From: Phycisphaerae bacterium
GTDB lineage: Bacteria; Planctomycetota; Phycisphaerae; Phycisphaerales; SM1A02
Reading direction: 5' to 3'
Assembly: GCA_016795065.1 (NCBI GenBank)
Contig: JAEUIU010000036.1
Location: forward strand, 1-33,922
Length of the DNA: 33,922 bases
Shown here: positions 24,746 through 32,810 of the stretch, in pieces
Position numbering within the stretch: position 1 is the first letter of the stretch
Layout: each line of letters starts with the position of its first letter
Program-made: the position numbers and the translations under genes
Notes under the pieces: generated by a model
Told to the model about the DNA's origin: nothing
The model's input: the letters and a program-made list of their open reading frames with translations, nothing else
Database searches by the model: none

Positions 24746-27289
24746 TTAGTCTGAGATCTCTGAACTGGATCTGTCGGTTTGATCGGCGGCGAGTTTCGCA
24801 AGCGCGGCTTCACGAGCGACTCGGTAGCACTCCCGGAAGGCGCGGTCCAAGTCGGGAGGACACTGGTTCGCAGCCAGGAGTTTGCAGAGGCGAGGAGCGT
24901 CGAAGAGCTCCGTGGCCCTACTCTCAATGAACCGCGCCGAGTACTCGCTCACGATCTGCCCCTTGCCCAGCTCGTCGGAGGAGACGTCGTCCTTACGGTC
25001 CGCGATGGTCACGAATGGGATGATGTGTGGCAAGACGAGCGCCGGATCTCGTTCGGCGGCATCGAGTAGCACGCCGGCGATCTCGGGCCATCGAGGCTGG
25101 GGGAGCCCGTCCAGTTTGCCAGCGCGGACTCTGGACAGTCCCCAAACAGTCTTGAACAAGGAGTACGGATCCTCAAGGCGCAGCGCGTAGACAAGCGCCT
25201 CCGCGGATAGCAGCTCATCCAGCAGAGACTGATTCAGCAGCTCCCACAACGACTTGCTGACATCTGGCGCGACCAACGGCGGTGTCGAGCCGTCGGGGTA
25301 GGTGAAGTAGTAATGAACAGAGAAGGCGAGAGGCAGGTTGCTGCGAACAAGCTTCGGTATTACAGACCGGACGGCCTGTTCCACGCGTCCCTCGGCCGGG
25401 CGCCTCTCGTGCGCCATCCTCCAAACCGCGATCAACCCGTTCTCGCAGGCGGCATGAGGCAGCTGATCGGGTCGGGCGCTCGACGCGAACTCGCTGAGCG
25501 CCTCGAGCAGTTGACAGATCTCATCCCCCGAGAAGATCCCAACGAACGACTCCATCTGTTGGGAGGTTCTCGCTTCGAGGAGCCGCTGGACGAGTCTCGC
25601 CGTAGTCCCCCCTTGTCTCCACGCTTCGATCTCCCTCAAGAGTTCTTGATCGCGCGGCTCGTCCGTCGGGATCGCCTGCGAAATATAGCGAGACCAGTAG
25701 TCGGCGTGGCGGTTGACGCCGAGCCCCTGCGGCGAGTTGAGGTAGTCCTTTCCCCAAGCCCTCTCGCGCATCGCTTCGGGAAGGATCGAGCCGATGAGCC
25801 GCTTGAGTGCTGCACGCTCCGGCCACTCCGACTCTGATTCCAGGGTTGAGGCAAGGATCTTGAAGGCTGCGTGCTTGGATGATTGCGTCGCCTCCATCCC
25901 GAGCGAGATGTGTCCGTTTCGGAATCGCCTCACGTGCTCGTTCAGGAGGGCGAAGAGGTCGGGTCTCGTCACTCGTATAACCGTTGCTACCAGCATGGAA
26001 TCGAAGTCGACTTCGCCCGGTATGTCCTTCCAGCACTCGTTCGTCAACCTGAGCACGCACTTGAGGTTGCGCGGTGTGCGGATCAGCACCGCGCATGCCA
26101 TAGCGAGATTCGGGATCGCGTCCGTGCCCAGGAGATCAGTCAGCGGCGAGTCGGGGTCATGCTCGCCGCGGAAAGCGTTCGCTCGGATCGCCGGCGGGAT
26201 GGGATCGATGACATGCATCGCCAGACAGCGATTGCGGAGTTTCTCGATTTCCGAGCGCACCTCGTCAGCGTCGAGGCACGGAAGGCGCTCCACGTAGCGG
26301 GCAATCTTCCCCGGATCAACGCGGACCGCCTGTGTGGTACCCGAGAGAATGACCGAAATGCGATCTGCCTGATCGAGCAAGTGGAGGAGCGCGAGCACCG
26401 GTCGTGCCAAGACCCGATCAATCTTTGAGCCGTTGGTCCCGCTGCCAGATGCCGGCTCGGCGAACCGTTCAAGATCGTCAATCCAGAGAACGAGTCGAAG
26501 GCCTGCGCACAACAGGACTTGGTCGACGTACCCGATGACCTCCGCAGGGTCGTGGCCGGGGCGCAGAAGCTGGAGCGCCGCGGCCCAGATCCCGCCTAGC
26601 CCCTCCGCGACAGCGACGTACTCACTTGAAATGCCGGTCAGTGCGGTTGTGTCGACTCGCTCTCCAAGCGTGCGCTGTACTTCATTCAGGATGCCGGCGA
26701 CCGCTCCTTCGGCCGAGTCGTAGGGCCAAAGCGAAACGGTCGTGAAGAGTACCTTGGGCGTTGCGCGAAGGTGATGTGCGACGAGGTTTCCGACGGTGGT
26801 CTTGCCCGCCCCGAGCTCGCCCTCCACGGCCATCGATGCACGGTGGCCATCCGACGCCGCGAGTCGCTTCGAGATGCGTAGAGCGATTTCGTTGAGCTTC
26901 TCTCGGGCATCTGTGGGTTCCTCGATGGGATGGTCCTGGGCGAACCACGGCTCGTTGGAGCTTCTGGCGGTTCGAGACGAAGCGAGCCCCCGCCCGATTC
27001 GGTGAGAGGCGAGGCCGTATAGGAGGGGTACCGCGAGTAATCCCCACAGCCAAAGAGGAACGGCTGCCGTCGCCCAGAGCGCGTCCTCCAGCGGTCGCAT
27101 CGCATGCTCCCATCCTTGGACCGTGCCGCGGACGAAGAGCACGGTGACGAGACCAAGCAGCATCGCGACGCCTAATGGCGGATAGAAGATCGTGTGCTTC
27201 AGGCCACGAAGTCCCAACCACCGGTCCGCTCGAAGCATCCAAGCCGCGGTCCCGACCAGCACGACGAAGGCACTGAAGGAATGCCGCAT
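24746..27289 (-). CDS. Membrane-anchored KAP-type P-loop NTPase
   Basis: From ATG 27289 the protein has 847 residues. Three hydrophobic helices occupy the N-terminus (about 4-20, 33-53 and 71-93). Walker A is GELGAGKTT (157-165) and Walker [14 protein letters not shown] (264-276), with a following SVILSGTTQ sensor-like strand, as in KAP NTPases (PF07693) of the STAND/AAA+ assemblage. The remaining ~450 residues are helical and have no recognised domain. KAP proteins are often membrane-linked and occur in defence systems such as Qat. The ATG lies inside the reading frame of the truncated brxC gene, overlapping it by 91 bp in another frame. GGGA six nucleotides before the ATG is a weak ribosome-binding site. 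NERD follows downstream. Confidence 0.83.
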   Translation of the reverse strand: MRHSFSAFVVLVGTAAWMLRADRWLGLRGLKHTIFYPPLGVAMLLGLVTVLFVRGTVQGWEHAMRPLEDALWATAAVPLWLWGLLAVPLLYGLASHRIGRGLASSRTARSSNEPWFAQDHPIEEPTDAREKLNEIALRISKRLAASDGHRASMAVEGELGAGKTTVGNLVAHHLRATPKVLFTTVSLWPYDSAEGAVAGILNEVQRTLGERVDTTALTGISSEYVAVAEGLGGIWAAALQLLRPGHDPAEVIGYVDQVLLCAGLRLVLWIDDLERFAEPASGSGTNGSKIDRVLARPVLALLHLLDQADRISVILSGTTQAVRVDPGKIARYVERLPCLDADEVRSEIEKLRNRCLAMHVIDPIPPAIRANAFRGEHDPDSPLTDLLGTDAIPNLAMACAVLIRTPRNLKCVLRLTNECWKDIPGEVDFDSMLVATVIRVTRPDLFALLNEHVRRFRNGHISLGMEATQSSKHAAFKILASTLESESEWPERAALKRLIGSILPEAMRERAWGKDYLNSPQGLGVNRHADYWSRYISQAIPTDEPRDQELLREIEAWRQGGTTARLVQRLLEARTSQQMESFVGIFSGDEICQLLEALSEFASSARPDQLPHAACENGLIAVWRMAHERRPAEGRVEQAVRSVIPKLVRSNLPLAFSVHYYFTYPDGSTPPLVAPDVSKSLWELLNQSLLDELLSAEALVYALRLEDPYSLFKTVWGLSRVRAGKLDGLPQPRWPEIAGVLLDAAERDPALVLPHIIPFVTIADRKDDVSSDELGKGQIVSEYSARFIESRATELFDAPRLCKLLAANQCPPDLDRAFRECYRVAREAALAKLAADQTDRSSSEISD

Positions 27290-28779
27290 TGTTCCCGAAC
27301 AGCAAGATCGAGGCTCGTGTTGGACGCGGCTTCCCCCCGCTTGTCGATCAGCGAGTCGAAGTCGATGTCCTTCTTCAGGTCGAGAAAGTACTGTCCATTG
27401 TCGGCGTTGACGCTGAGAAACTGGCCGTTCACCGTCTTCATCGTGTCCTTGAGGATGGACTCGATGACGGTGCGAAGGAACTCGGCCTCCTGCTCGGGAA
27501 GACCCTCCACGTGTAGGCACAGGCTGTCCCGGAGCTCCTCAGCAGTAGCACCGATGCTCGCGTGGATGTCGCCGGTCGTGAGTCGATGGACCGACAGCCC
27601 GTGTACGACGCGCAATGCCACGGGCTTCTGCTTCGGCCGCGGGAACGCGGCATCGACACGGTCCTGCAGCACCTTGCTCTTGTCGATGACCTCCTTGATG
27701 TCGGGGTCGGCCCGAAGGGATGGATTCTCGCGGATTTCCGCCCAGTACGAGTCATACGCGATGAGTCCGGGCTCACCCTCCGGCACATCGGTGTTGATGA
27801 TGCGCTTGATAGACCGGCTGAGCGTCTTGAGGATCTCCCGCTTCTCGGCCACGGTGACGCGCTCGAATGCCGACAGGTACGCGGGGTGGACTGGGAAGAG
27901 CCGGACGAAGTCATCAAGCCGCTCGTTCATCGAGCCGTAGAGCTTGGTGAACTTGGCGAGGTGCTCGCGGATCTTGGTCTCCTGCGAGGCCGTCTTGCGG
28001 AGCAGCCGCTGGGAGACCACGAATGCGATGTCCTCTCGAACGATGAGAAGTTGCTCAAACCGCTGGCCCACCCGTTTGAGCGAGTCTGCTACGAATTGGA
28101 ACCGCGGGTTGTCGAACAGGGTCTCTTGCACGCCGGCGATGAAGCGGAACCGACTCGATTTGCAGACCTCGCCGAGCTCGCGGAGGAATCCCAGGTCGCG
28201 GATGAGGGCCTGATGGTCACGGCCGCGGAGATAGTCGAGCAGTTCGTCGAGCACGAACAGCAACCCCTTGTCGGGGTGCTTCTGCTCGAACTTGCCCATC
28301 ATCTCCTGGATGTCTTCTTTGTTGCTGGTGACCTCGTCGTAGGGAGGGAAGCTGAAGTCGACGCCATGGTCCGCGAGCCACTTCTCGATGCGCTGGCAGA
28401 CCAAATCCCGGAGCGCGAGCTGGGTGGACGGCGCCTCCGCGCGGATGACGCAAAAGCGTCCCCCGATGCCCTCGGCCGACTTCCTCACGTCGGCGTGGGT
28501 GACCGCCTTGACGAGTTCGCCGCGCTCGGCCAGTGAGGAGATCACCGCCATCAAGTGGCTCTTACCCGTGCCGTAGTTGCCGACAATGAGCATGCCCTTG
28601 TTGTCGGTGGGCACATCGAACTGCAACTGCGGGAACACGATGGTCCTGAGGAGTTCGGCAAGCCGGTCCGAGATCACGAACGTGTCGACGAGTTGCTTCG
28701 CGGCGTCGGCCTTGTCGGCGGCGCGAAGCTCGACCACGGATTCAATCGGATCAAACTGGACAAGGTCGGCGTACTTCAT
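27199..28779 (-). pseudogene. brxC: BrxC/PglY-like (DUF6079) ATPase, C-terminally truncated
   Basis: The start [19 protein letters not shown] and the P-loop [14 protein letters not shown] (67-80) with Walker [14 protein letters not shown] (172-184) identify the N-terminal ATPase part of the DUF6079 family, which includes BrxC/PglY of BREX phage defence. Family members are about 1,200 residues; this frame gives 526. Family-like sequence ends near [14 protein letters not shown] (about residue 485, position ~27324); the last 41 codons are an unrelated read-through overlapping the start of the KAP gene. The ATPase module itself is intact, so a short functional protein cannot be excluded. Translation is coupled to the BrxF-like gene by an ATGA overlap at 28776-28779. 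Confidence 0.8.
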
Positions 28780-29273
28780 ATGCGGTGTCGATGGGAAGGC
28801 GGCGGTGCCTCGACGACGAGGCAGTCGGGATTGTGATATTCGCGGAACTCGGGATGAGACGGTGCGGCGTACCGAAGGCAGGATCCTGTCCGCTCTCCAG
28901 GCCAGGAGGCTACAACCACTCGGCTTCGCGCGGAGTCCGACAGCAGCTTCAGCGGGTCGAGCATGAGCTCGGGCAAGAAGAGCAGCTGAAGATTCGAAAC
29001 TAACGCAGGCCCACGCGGCTCAGCATCTCGAATGAAATCGGCGGCCGCGTCCGCCGCGGTCACTGGACGATGCCGAGCCGGCAGATTGATAAGCCGCTCA
29101 GCAACAACCAAGCCGAGGTTCGCGACGCGGGTTGTTAGTCGAAGGCCGAACTCCGCGATCAATTTTTTGGCAGCGCCTTCATCCGTGCCAACGACCAGCA
29201 CCAGCCGCGTGTGCCTTTCCTCGGCTGCCAATACAGCGGCGCACAAATCCTTGAGCGAAGCGTTGCCCCTCAA
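28776..29273 (-). CDS. brxF: BrxF-like protein of type 3 BREX
   Basis: The proposed start is a TTG at 29273, ten bases after GGAGG; the frame stays open upstream to 29603 but that part is the antisense or offset of the HTH gene. The 165-residue product resembles BrxF: a strand [16 protein letters not shown] in the P-loop position, [16 protein letters not shown], then [24 protein letters not shown] and the C-terminal [12 protein letters not shown], matching BrxF's 'LD..LFLPEL..DPL.LL...R...VVASWPG.....Y..PGHPEY' ending. The P-loop is degenerate (no GK[ST]) and the Walker B aspartate seems replaced by serine in LVSNLQ. It is coupled to the brxC relic by ATGA. In BREX-3, BrxF is a small accessory ATPase-like protein of unclear role. 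Confidence 0.75.
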   Translation of the reverse strand: MRGNASLKDLCAAVLAAEERHTRLVLVVGTDEGAAKKLIAEFGLRLTTRVANLGLVVAERLINLPARHRPVTAADAAADFIRDAEPRGPALVSNLQLLFLPELMLDPLKLLSDSARSRVVVASWPGERTGSCLRYAAPSHPEFREYHNPDCLVVEAPPPSHRHRI

Positions 29274-29400
29274 AGTCGATTGGCCTCCGTGTTGGTGATG
29301 TGGAACTGATTGCTGATGGCCCGCGACGCCAAGGAGCGGCACGACTGGCAGCAGGACGGGCTCGCTGTGGAGTCGGCGGCGGAGATCGAAGCGTGGATAT

Positions 29401-29658
29401 TCACTTGCGGGCCCCCGTGGGCGAAGAGCCACCGCGGGATAGCCACTTGTCGATTGTCTGCCGATGAAAGCGCCAGTGCCGACCGACTTTCTGGCCCGGA
29501 ATCTTGCCTTCCTGCACGAGTTTGTAGATGGTTCGTTTCGGCAGCTTGAGGTAGACGGCGAGGTCATCCACCGTGAAGACTGCGCCGGTCGGCACACCAA
29601 CACCGCTGGGAAGCGACGGCGGGGCGCTCAACTTCGGCTTGTGACCCACGCGAGGCAT
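29401..29658 (-). CDS. Excisionase-type helix-turn-helix protein
   Basis: ATG 29658 gives 85 residues (a start at 29724 is also open). Residues ~31-77 are a complete HTH_17/excisionase domain: VFTVDDLAVYLKLPKRTIYKL, then VQEGKIPGQKVGRHWRFHRQTIDKWL, ending in a short Ser/Gly tail. Proteins of this kind bind DNA as small transcription regulators or recombination directionality factors. It precedes the BrxF-like gene by 127 bp on the same strand, which suggests a regulator of that operon; alternatively it belonged to a mobile element. Confidence 0.85.
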   Translation of the reverse strand: MPRVGHKPKLSAPPSLPSGVGVPTGAVFTVDDLAVYLKLPKRTIYKLVQEGKIPGQKVGRHWRFHRQTIDKWLSRGGSSPTGARK

Positions 29659-29729
29659 GGGTACAGTGAACCTGACGTACCAGTTGCTGTCAATTGGTGC
29701 CGACCAGCGAGCAGCGAGTCGCAAGGTTG

Positions 29730-30158
29730 TTAGCGGATTTGACCGGATCGTCTGCCGTACGGCGCTACCGCTGCTTTCGCCGACCAGCGGCTAAGCGGAC
29801 ATTCGGCGTCAGGCATCGTGATCTTCACGCTCAACGCCGCCCGCTTCCTCGTCCCGCACCCGCAGAGCCCGCAGAACCCGATCGGGTCATCCGGATGTTG
29901 GACTAGCCCGCGGCAACTCTCGCACGCCCGCTTCCGCCGCTCGAACTCCTCGTCGGCCACTGGGCCGTGGACAAGAAGCGACAGCTCCGCCTTCGCGTAG
30001 GAGGCCACGCGCTTCAAGAGTCCAGGCGTCGGCGGTGGTTCAACGGGTGCCTCGCCGACCGGCCGGCCGCTCCGCGCATCGATTCGAGTCTCGCAGTCGA
30101 CCGCCTCGACGCGCTCCATGTAGGGACGCTCCGCCGCCCACCCAGTCATCGGGCGCAA
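29730..30158 (-). CDS. Small zinc-binding (Cys-rich) protein, phage-like
   Basis: I do not recognise a named family. The 142-residue product (starts at 30158 or 30149) has, at about 87-128, C-x2-C, then GFCGLCGCGTRKRAALSVK and AECPLSRW, seven cysteines set like a double zinc knuckle. Similar short Cys-rich proteins with a closing 'CPxxxW' are common in phage and genomic-island gene sets. The beginning overlaps the end of a 58-codon frame (30216-30040), and the two together read like one protein broken by a one-base shift near 30143. Basic N-terminus, no signal peptide. Confidence 0.55.
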   Translation of the reverse strand: MRPMTGWAAERPYMERVEAVDCETRIDARSGRPVGEAPVEPPPTPGLLKRVASYAKAELSLLVHGPVADEEFERRKRACESCRGLVQHPDDPIGFCGLCGCGTRKRAALSVKITMPDAECPLSRWSAKAAVAPYGRRSGQIR

Positions 30159-30216
30159 CGAGGTGCCGCACGCCGCCGCTCGGCAACCTGATCCGATAGA
30201 CCGCGCACTCGCTCAT
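30040..30216 (-). CDS. Short overlapping ORF, probably the 5' part of the Cys-rich gene
   Basis: Its ATG (30216) overlaps the TGA of the upstream Cys-rich gene as ATGA, a strong sign of a real, coupled start. The first 25 residues (MSECAVYRIRLPSGGVRHLV...) look natural; after a G-rich GGGTGGGCGGCGG the frame becomes Gly/Arg-rich and unnatural while the neighbouring frame (WAAERPYMERVEAVDC) reads well. A one-base indel at that place would join both into one protein of about 160 residues. It could be a genuine frameshift mutation, programmed slippage or a sequencing error. Confidence 0.45.
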   Translation of the reverse strand: MSECAVYRIRLPSGGVRHLVAPDDWVGGGASLHGARRGGRLRDSNRCAERPAGRRGTR

Positions 30217-30998
30217 GGGTCGGGACACTCCGGAAGGGACGGCTCGGGGGTCGGGTCGCCCGGCAGTCGCGTGCGGCAGTTCCGCTGTGACTCGTCCCAC
30301 GTGCAGCCTGTCGGACCGACGCGCTCGAGCGTGCAGACGTGCGTCGGCAGCTCGAGGCACTGGTAGCCGTCCTCGATGTCGCAGCTCAGCCGCGCCCACA
30401 TCCGCGGGTGGCAGCAGATGACGCCGCCGTCGCACCGCGACAGGTCGAGGGTGATCGTCGCCTGGCATCCCGGATCCCACTCGTCGGGGATCGAGCAGCA
30501 CGGATCGTTCGAGCAGGCGTCGACGCCGCAGGCGACGATCGTGCCCGACGAGTCGAGGATCTGCTGGCCGGGTGCCGTCTCGCTCGTGCAGGTCGTGTCG
30601 GGCCCAAAGCTGCACGCCCCGATGCAGAAGGGGCAATCGACGATCGCGAGCGGATCGCAGACGAAGTGCCATCCGAGCGCGGGCCACGCCGCGATGTAGA
30701 CATCACCCGACGGCGTGACATAGCCGCAGGGCAGGTCGCTGACGGGCCGGTGATCTTGGGGCACGACGCAGCCGACCTGGTTCTCGAACTTCTTGCAGCC
30801 CGCGCAGACCCACCACCACTCGAGCGGAAAGATGCACTTGATGGACCCGCCCTCGTCGAGGAGCTCCTGCACCGACGGCGAGACCTCGGCGGTGACGAAG
30901 ATGATCACGCGGTGGCAGTACGATGGTTCGCGCTGGCGAGCTCCATCCTCAGAGCGGAAGCACCCGCTGATCACGCACGCCGATGTCAGACTCCCCAC
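30213..30998 (-). CDS. Cysteine-rich protein of unknown function
   Basis: From a GTG at 30998 the product has 261 residues; a later GTG near 30908 is possible because the first codons overlap the start of the divergent GIY-YIG gene. It holds more than 20 cysteines, many as CxxC or CC (WWWVCAGCKKF, DCPFCIGACSFG, CSNDPCC, GVICCHP), and many Trp and Pro residues, but no catalytic motif I can name. Its pattern suggests a disulfide- or metal-stabilised protein, such as a phage structural or surface-exposed protein. No clear signal peptide. It is the first gene of a set coupled by ATGA to the following short frame. Confidence 0.6.
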   Translation of the reverse strand: MGSLTSACVISGCFRSEDGARQREPSYCHRVIIFVTAEVSPSVQELLDEGGSIKCIFPLEWWWVCAGCKKFENQVGCVVPQDHRPVSDLPCGYVTPSGDVYIAAWPALGWHFVCDPLAIVDCPFCIGACSFGPDTTCTSETAPGQQILDSSGTIVACGVDACSNDPCCSIPDEWDPGCQATITLDLSRCDGGVICCHPRMWARLSCDIEDGYQCLELPTHVCTLERVGPTGCTWDESQRNCRTRLPGDPTPEPSLPECPDP

Positions 30999-31762
30999 CT
31001 TCCCTCACCCGCCTCCGCGACCTCGGCTTCGAACGTGCCGGTCGCGTCGAGCCGCGCCATGCGAGCATCTCGATAGCTATCGATGATCCGGCGGTGCAAT
31101 GCGCGTCGCCGGTGCTCTACGCGTTCGTCGTTGCTGATGAAGTCATGTATGTCGGAAAGACCGCGCAAACGTTCGGGGGGCGCATGCAAAGCTACTGCAC
31201 GCCCGGCCCGACGCAACGCACGAACCTTCGCGTTCGTGACCTGCTGCTCGAAGTCATTGCTGGTGGGCAGGCCGTGACGCTCTGGGTGTGGCGGGATCCC
31301 GGCACGGCATCTCATCGCGGCTTGGTGCTGGACTCGGCCGCCGGGTTGGAGTCGGCGGTCATTCGGCATCTTCAGCCCCCGTGGAACGGAGGGAAGCGAG
31401 GGCTCGGTACGTCATCAGCCCAGATCGGAGCTCCTGCGTCGCATGCGGACTCGTCGGCCGGACTCGTACCCGCGCCCGCACCTACGCCCTCCCGCGGGCC
31501 GCGCCCCCATCGCGTGGGCACCCACGCTCATCGGATCCTTGCCCTCCTCGCGTCGCTCGCCTCGACGGCGTCGGAGAGGCCCCAAGGTGCCCCCCGCGCC
31601 ATCGGCTGGTGCGACGACTGCGTTGCGGATCGCGCGAGTATCGTGCCTCGGCAGACGGTGAACATCACCGCCCGCAAGCTCGAGGCGGACGGGCTGCTGC
31701 TTCGCGAGAAGCAACGCTGCCCACGCTGCGGCGGAACGAAGATCTGCAACCGCTTGGCTTAG
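30983..31762 (+). CDS. GIY-YIG nuclease-domain protein with C-terminal zinc/winged-helix-like part
   Basis: The 259-residue protein has a GIY-YIG core: VLYAFVVADEVMYVGKT (44-60; LYAF and YVGKT take the GIY and YIG positions), catalytic-type R67 in GGRMQSY, E123 in GLESAVIRHL and the closing PPWN (N135). A Pro/Ser/Ala linker (about 140-180) leads to a second domain with C-x2-C pairs (GWCDDC and RCPRCGGTK) around RQTVNITARKLEADGLLLR, which looks like a winged helix with a zinc ribbon. It probably cuts or binds DNA; such proteins occur in phages, restriction systems and islands. The ATG lies 16 bp inside the divergent Cys-rich gene. Confidence 0.75.
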   Translation: MSDSPPSLTRLRDLGFERAGRVEPRHASISIAIDDPAVQCASPVLYAFVVADEVMYVGKTAQTFGGRMQSYCTPGPTQRTNLRVRDLLLEVIAGGQAVTLWVWRDPGTASHRGLVLDSAAGLESAVIRHLQPPWNGGKRGLGTSSAQIGAPASHADSSAGLVPAPAPTPSRGPRPHRVGTHAHRILALLASLASTASERPQGAPRAIGWCDDCVADRASIVPRQTVNITARKLEADGLLLREKQRCPRCGGTKICNRLA

Positions 31763-32007
31763 CGATGTGCGTGCCGGCGCGAACCTTGGCTGCCGGTCTC
31801 TTGCTCCGACCGTGTCAGTGAGACTTCCGAACGGTGGATGACCTCCCTTGCGGCGAGATCGGCCGACGACGTTGGCGACCTCCCGCGCAGCGAAGGCGAT
31901 CGGCTCGCTGGGTGTCCCACGAAGCTCACGACGTGCAACGAAACGCACGCCCCACAAAGCGAGTGTGCGCCCGGAGGGCGCTACGGAGCGCTCAACCCAG
32001 TAACGAA

Positions 32008-32031
32008 GCAAGCCGCCCAAGGGCGGCTTGC
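32008..32031 (-). terminator. Perfect hairpin after the tRNA remnant
   Basis: GCAAGCCGCCC (32008-32018) and GGGCGGCTTGC (32021-32031) are perfect complements around AA, in practice a 10-bp stem with a 4-nt loop. On the minus strand it begins 5 nt after the 3' end of the tRNA-like sequence and is followed by TTCGTTAC, so it is probably the old tRNA terminator with a weak T run. Confidence 0.6.
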
Positions 32032-32035
32032 GAAG

Positions 32036-32088
32036 TGGGCGATACTGGACTCGAACCAGTGACCTCACGGGTGTGATCGCGATCGCCC
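32036..32088 (-). pseudogene. tRNA remnant, 3' half of a probable tRNA-Ile(GAU)
   Basis: On the minus strand the T-arm ACTGG-TTCGAGT-CCAGT (32060-32044) and the 3' acceptor ATCGCCC plus discriminator A (32043-32036) are intact. The variable region GAGGTC and the stem end CGTG match tRNA-Ile(GAU) genes. A matching 5' acceptor GGGCGAT lies at 32088-32082, but only 21 nt separate it from the T-arm, so the D-arm and most of the anticodon arm are missing. CCA is not encoded. A 3' tRNA fragment like this is the usual scar or attachment site of a tRNA-targeting integrative element. Confidence 0.7.
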
Positions 32089-32216
32089 GATCCGCACAAG
32101 GCCACAAACGACGATACCAGCGTGGGTTGCGGCTTTGCAAGTCATGCGAAGAGTGGGGGAGTTTGGGCCAGTTTGGGGGCGGTTCCGCGACCAGGGTCGC
32201 GGAACGACGGGTGGAG

Positions 32217-32765
32217 TCAAGAGAGGTCCGGCGCGTCCACGGTCAAGCCGATGATCGGGTGCCTGCTCCGGATCTCAAGCTGTAGGTCGGGAGGATGGCG
32301 GTAGCTGTCGGGTCGGTAGTTCGCCAGGAACTGTTTGCACGAGGGATTGGCGGAGAGCCGAGACACGAGGCTCGATTCGATCCGCTTGCAGTCGGCGTCA
32401 GTGTCGACATGCGCCGCAAAGAGGCGATAGGCCTTGCCGAGAACTTCCAACTCCCTCGCCATGTAGCCGGCAGGTCGCGGCGAGATCAGTCGCCGCTGTC
32501 CCCGCAGGAAGAGATCCACGTCCACCGAACGGGGATCGACTCCGGATCGCCAGTACTCGAGCTCCTCGGCAAGACGCCTCCGAATCCCCGTTGGACGAGA
32601 CGCCTTGCCGACATAGTTGACGAGGAATCCGGATGGCAACTCGATGCACCAGAGGTAGACGCCAGTACGTCGCATCTCAGGCGCGTCGCTGAAACAGACG
32701 TAGCCATCGATAGGCACGAAGGTCCGTGGATCGAAGTCGAACGAGATAAGGTGGGGATTGGCCAT
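32217..32765 (-). CDS. GIY-YIG nuclease-like protein
   Basis: ATG 32765 is preferred over a TTG four codons upstream. The 182-residue product has a GIY-YIG core: GVYLWCIELP (35-44) and NYVGKASR (50-57) with the conserved R62-R64 cluster in GIRRRLAEEL, and a metal-ligand glutamate in CKRIESSLVSRL (about 138-149). Family members are small single-domain endonucleases found alone, in phages or in repair and restriction genes. Its role here is unknown. It differs from the plus-strand GIY-YIG protein and is not a duplicate of it. The gene follows the 32811-33848 gene by 45 bp on the same strand. Confidence 0.72.
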   Translation of the reverse strand: MANPHLISFDFDPRTFVPIDGYVCFSDAPEMRRTGVYLWCIELPSGFLVNYVGKASRPTGIRRRLAEELEYWRSGVDPRSVDVDLFLRGQRRLISPRPAGYMARELEVLGKAYRLFAAHVDTDADCKRIESSLVSRLSANPSCKQFLANYRPDSYRHPPDLQLEIRSRHPIIGLTVDAPDLS

Positions 32766-32810
32766 GGGAGTCGGCAACTGAGAATCGCGCGGCGTGGGCA
32801 GGCAGGTGGC

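Larger units (their letters stand above)
31763..32216. other. Intergenic region with a tRNA remnant
   Basis: 454 bases between two GIY-YIG genes. It contains the tRNA-like remnant (32036-32088) with a perfect hairpin on its 3' side, described separately. The rest (31763-32007 and 32089-32216) shows no believable gene; open frames crossing the remnant encode the well-known antisense-tRNA artefact peptide. Confidence 0.6.

Noticed and set aside
27199..28779. Treating the BrxC-like frame as a complete gene
   Set aside because: It is less than half the usual DUF6079 length and its tail is unrelated sequence overlapping another gene; I call it truncated, though a functional short ATPase is not excluded.
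31838..32076. Plus-strand open frames ending in 'WAILDSNQ' or 'GDTGLEPVTSRV'
   Set aside because: These peptides are the classic translation of a tRNA 3' half read in antisense; they are not genes.
32036..32088. A functional D-armless tRNA
   Set aside because: Acceptor and T-arm pair well, but only 21 nt remain for the rest and no valid anticodon stem-loop can be drawn, so a remnant is more likely.
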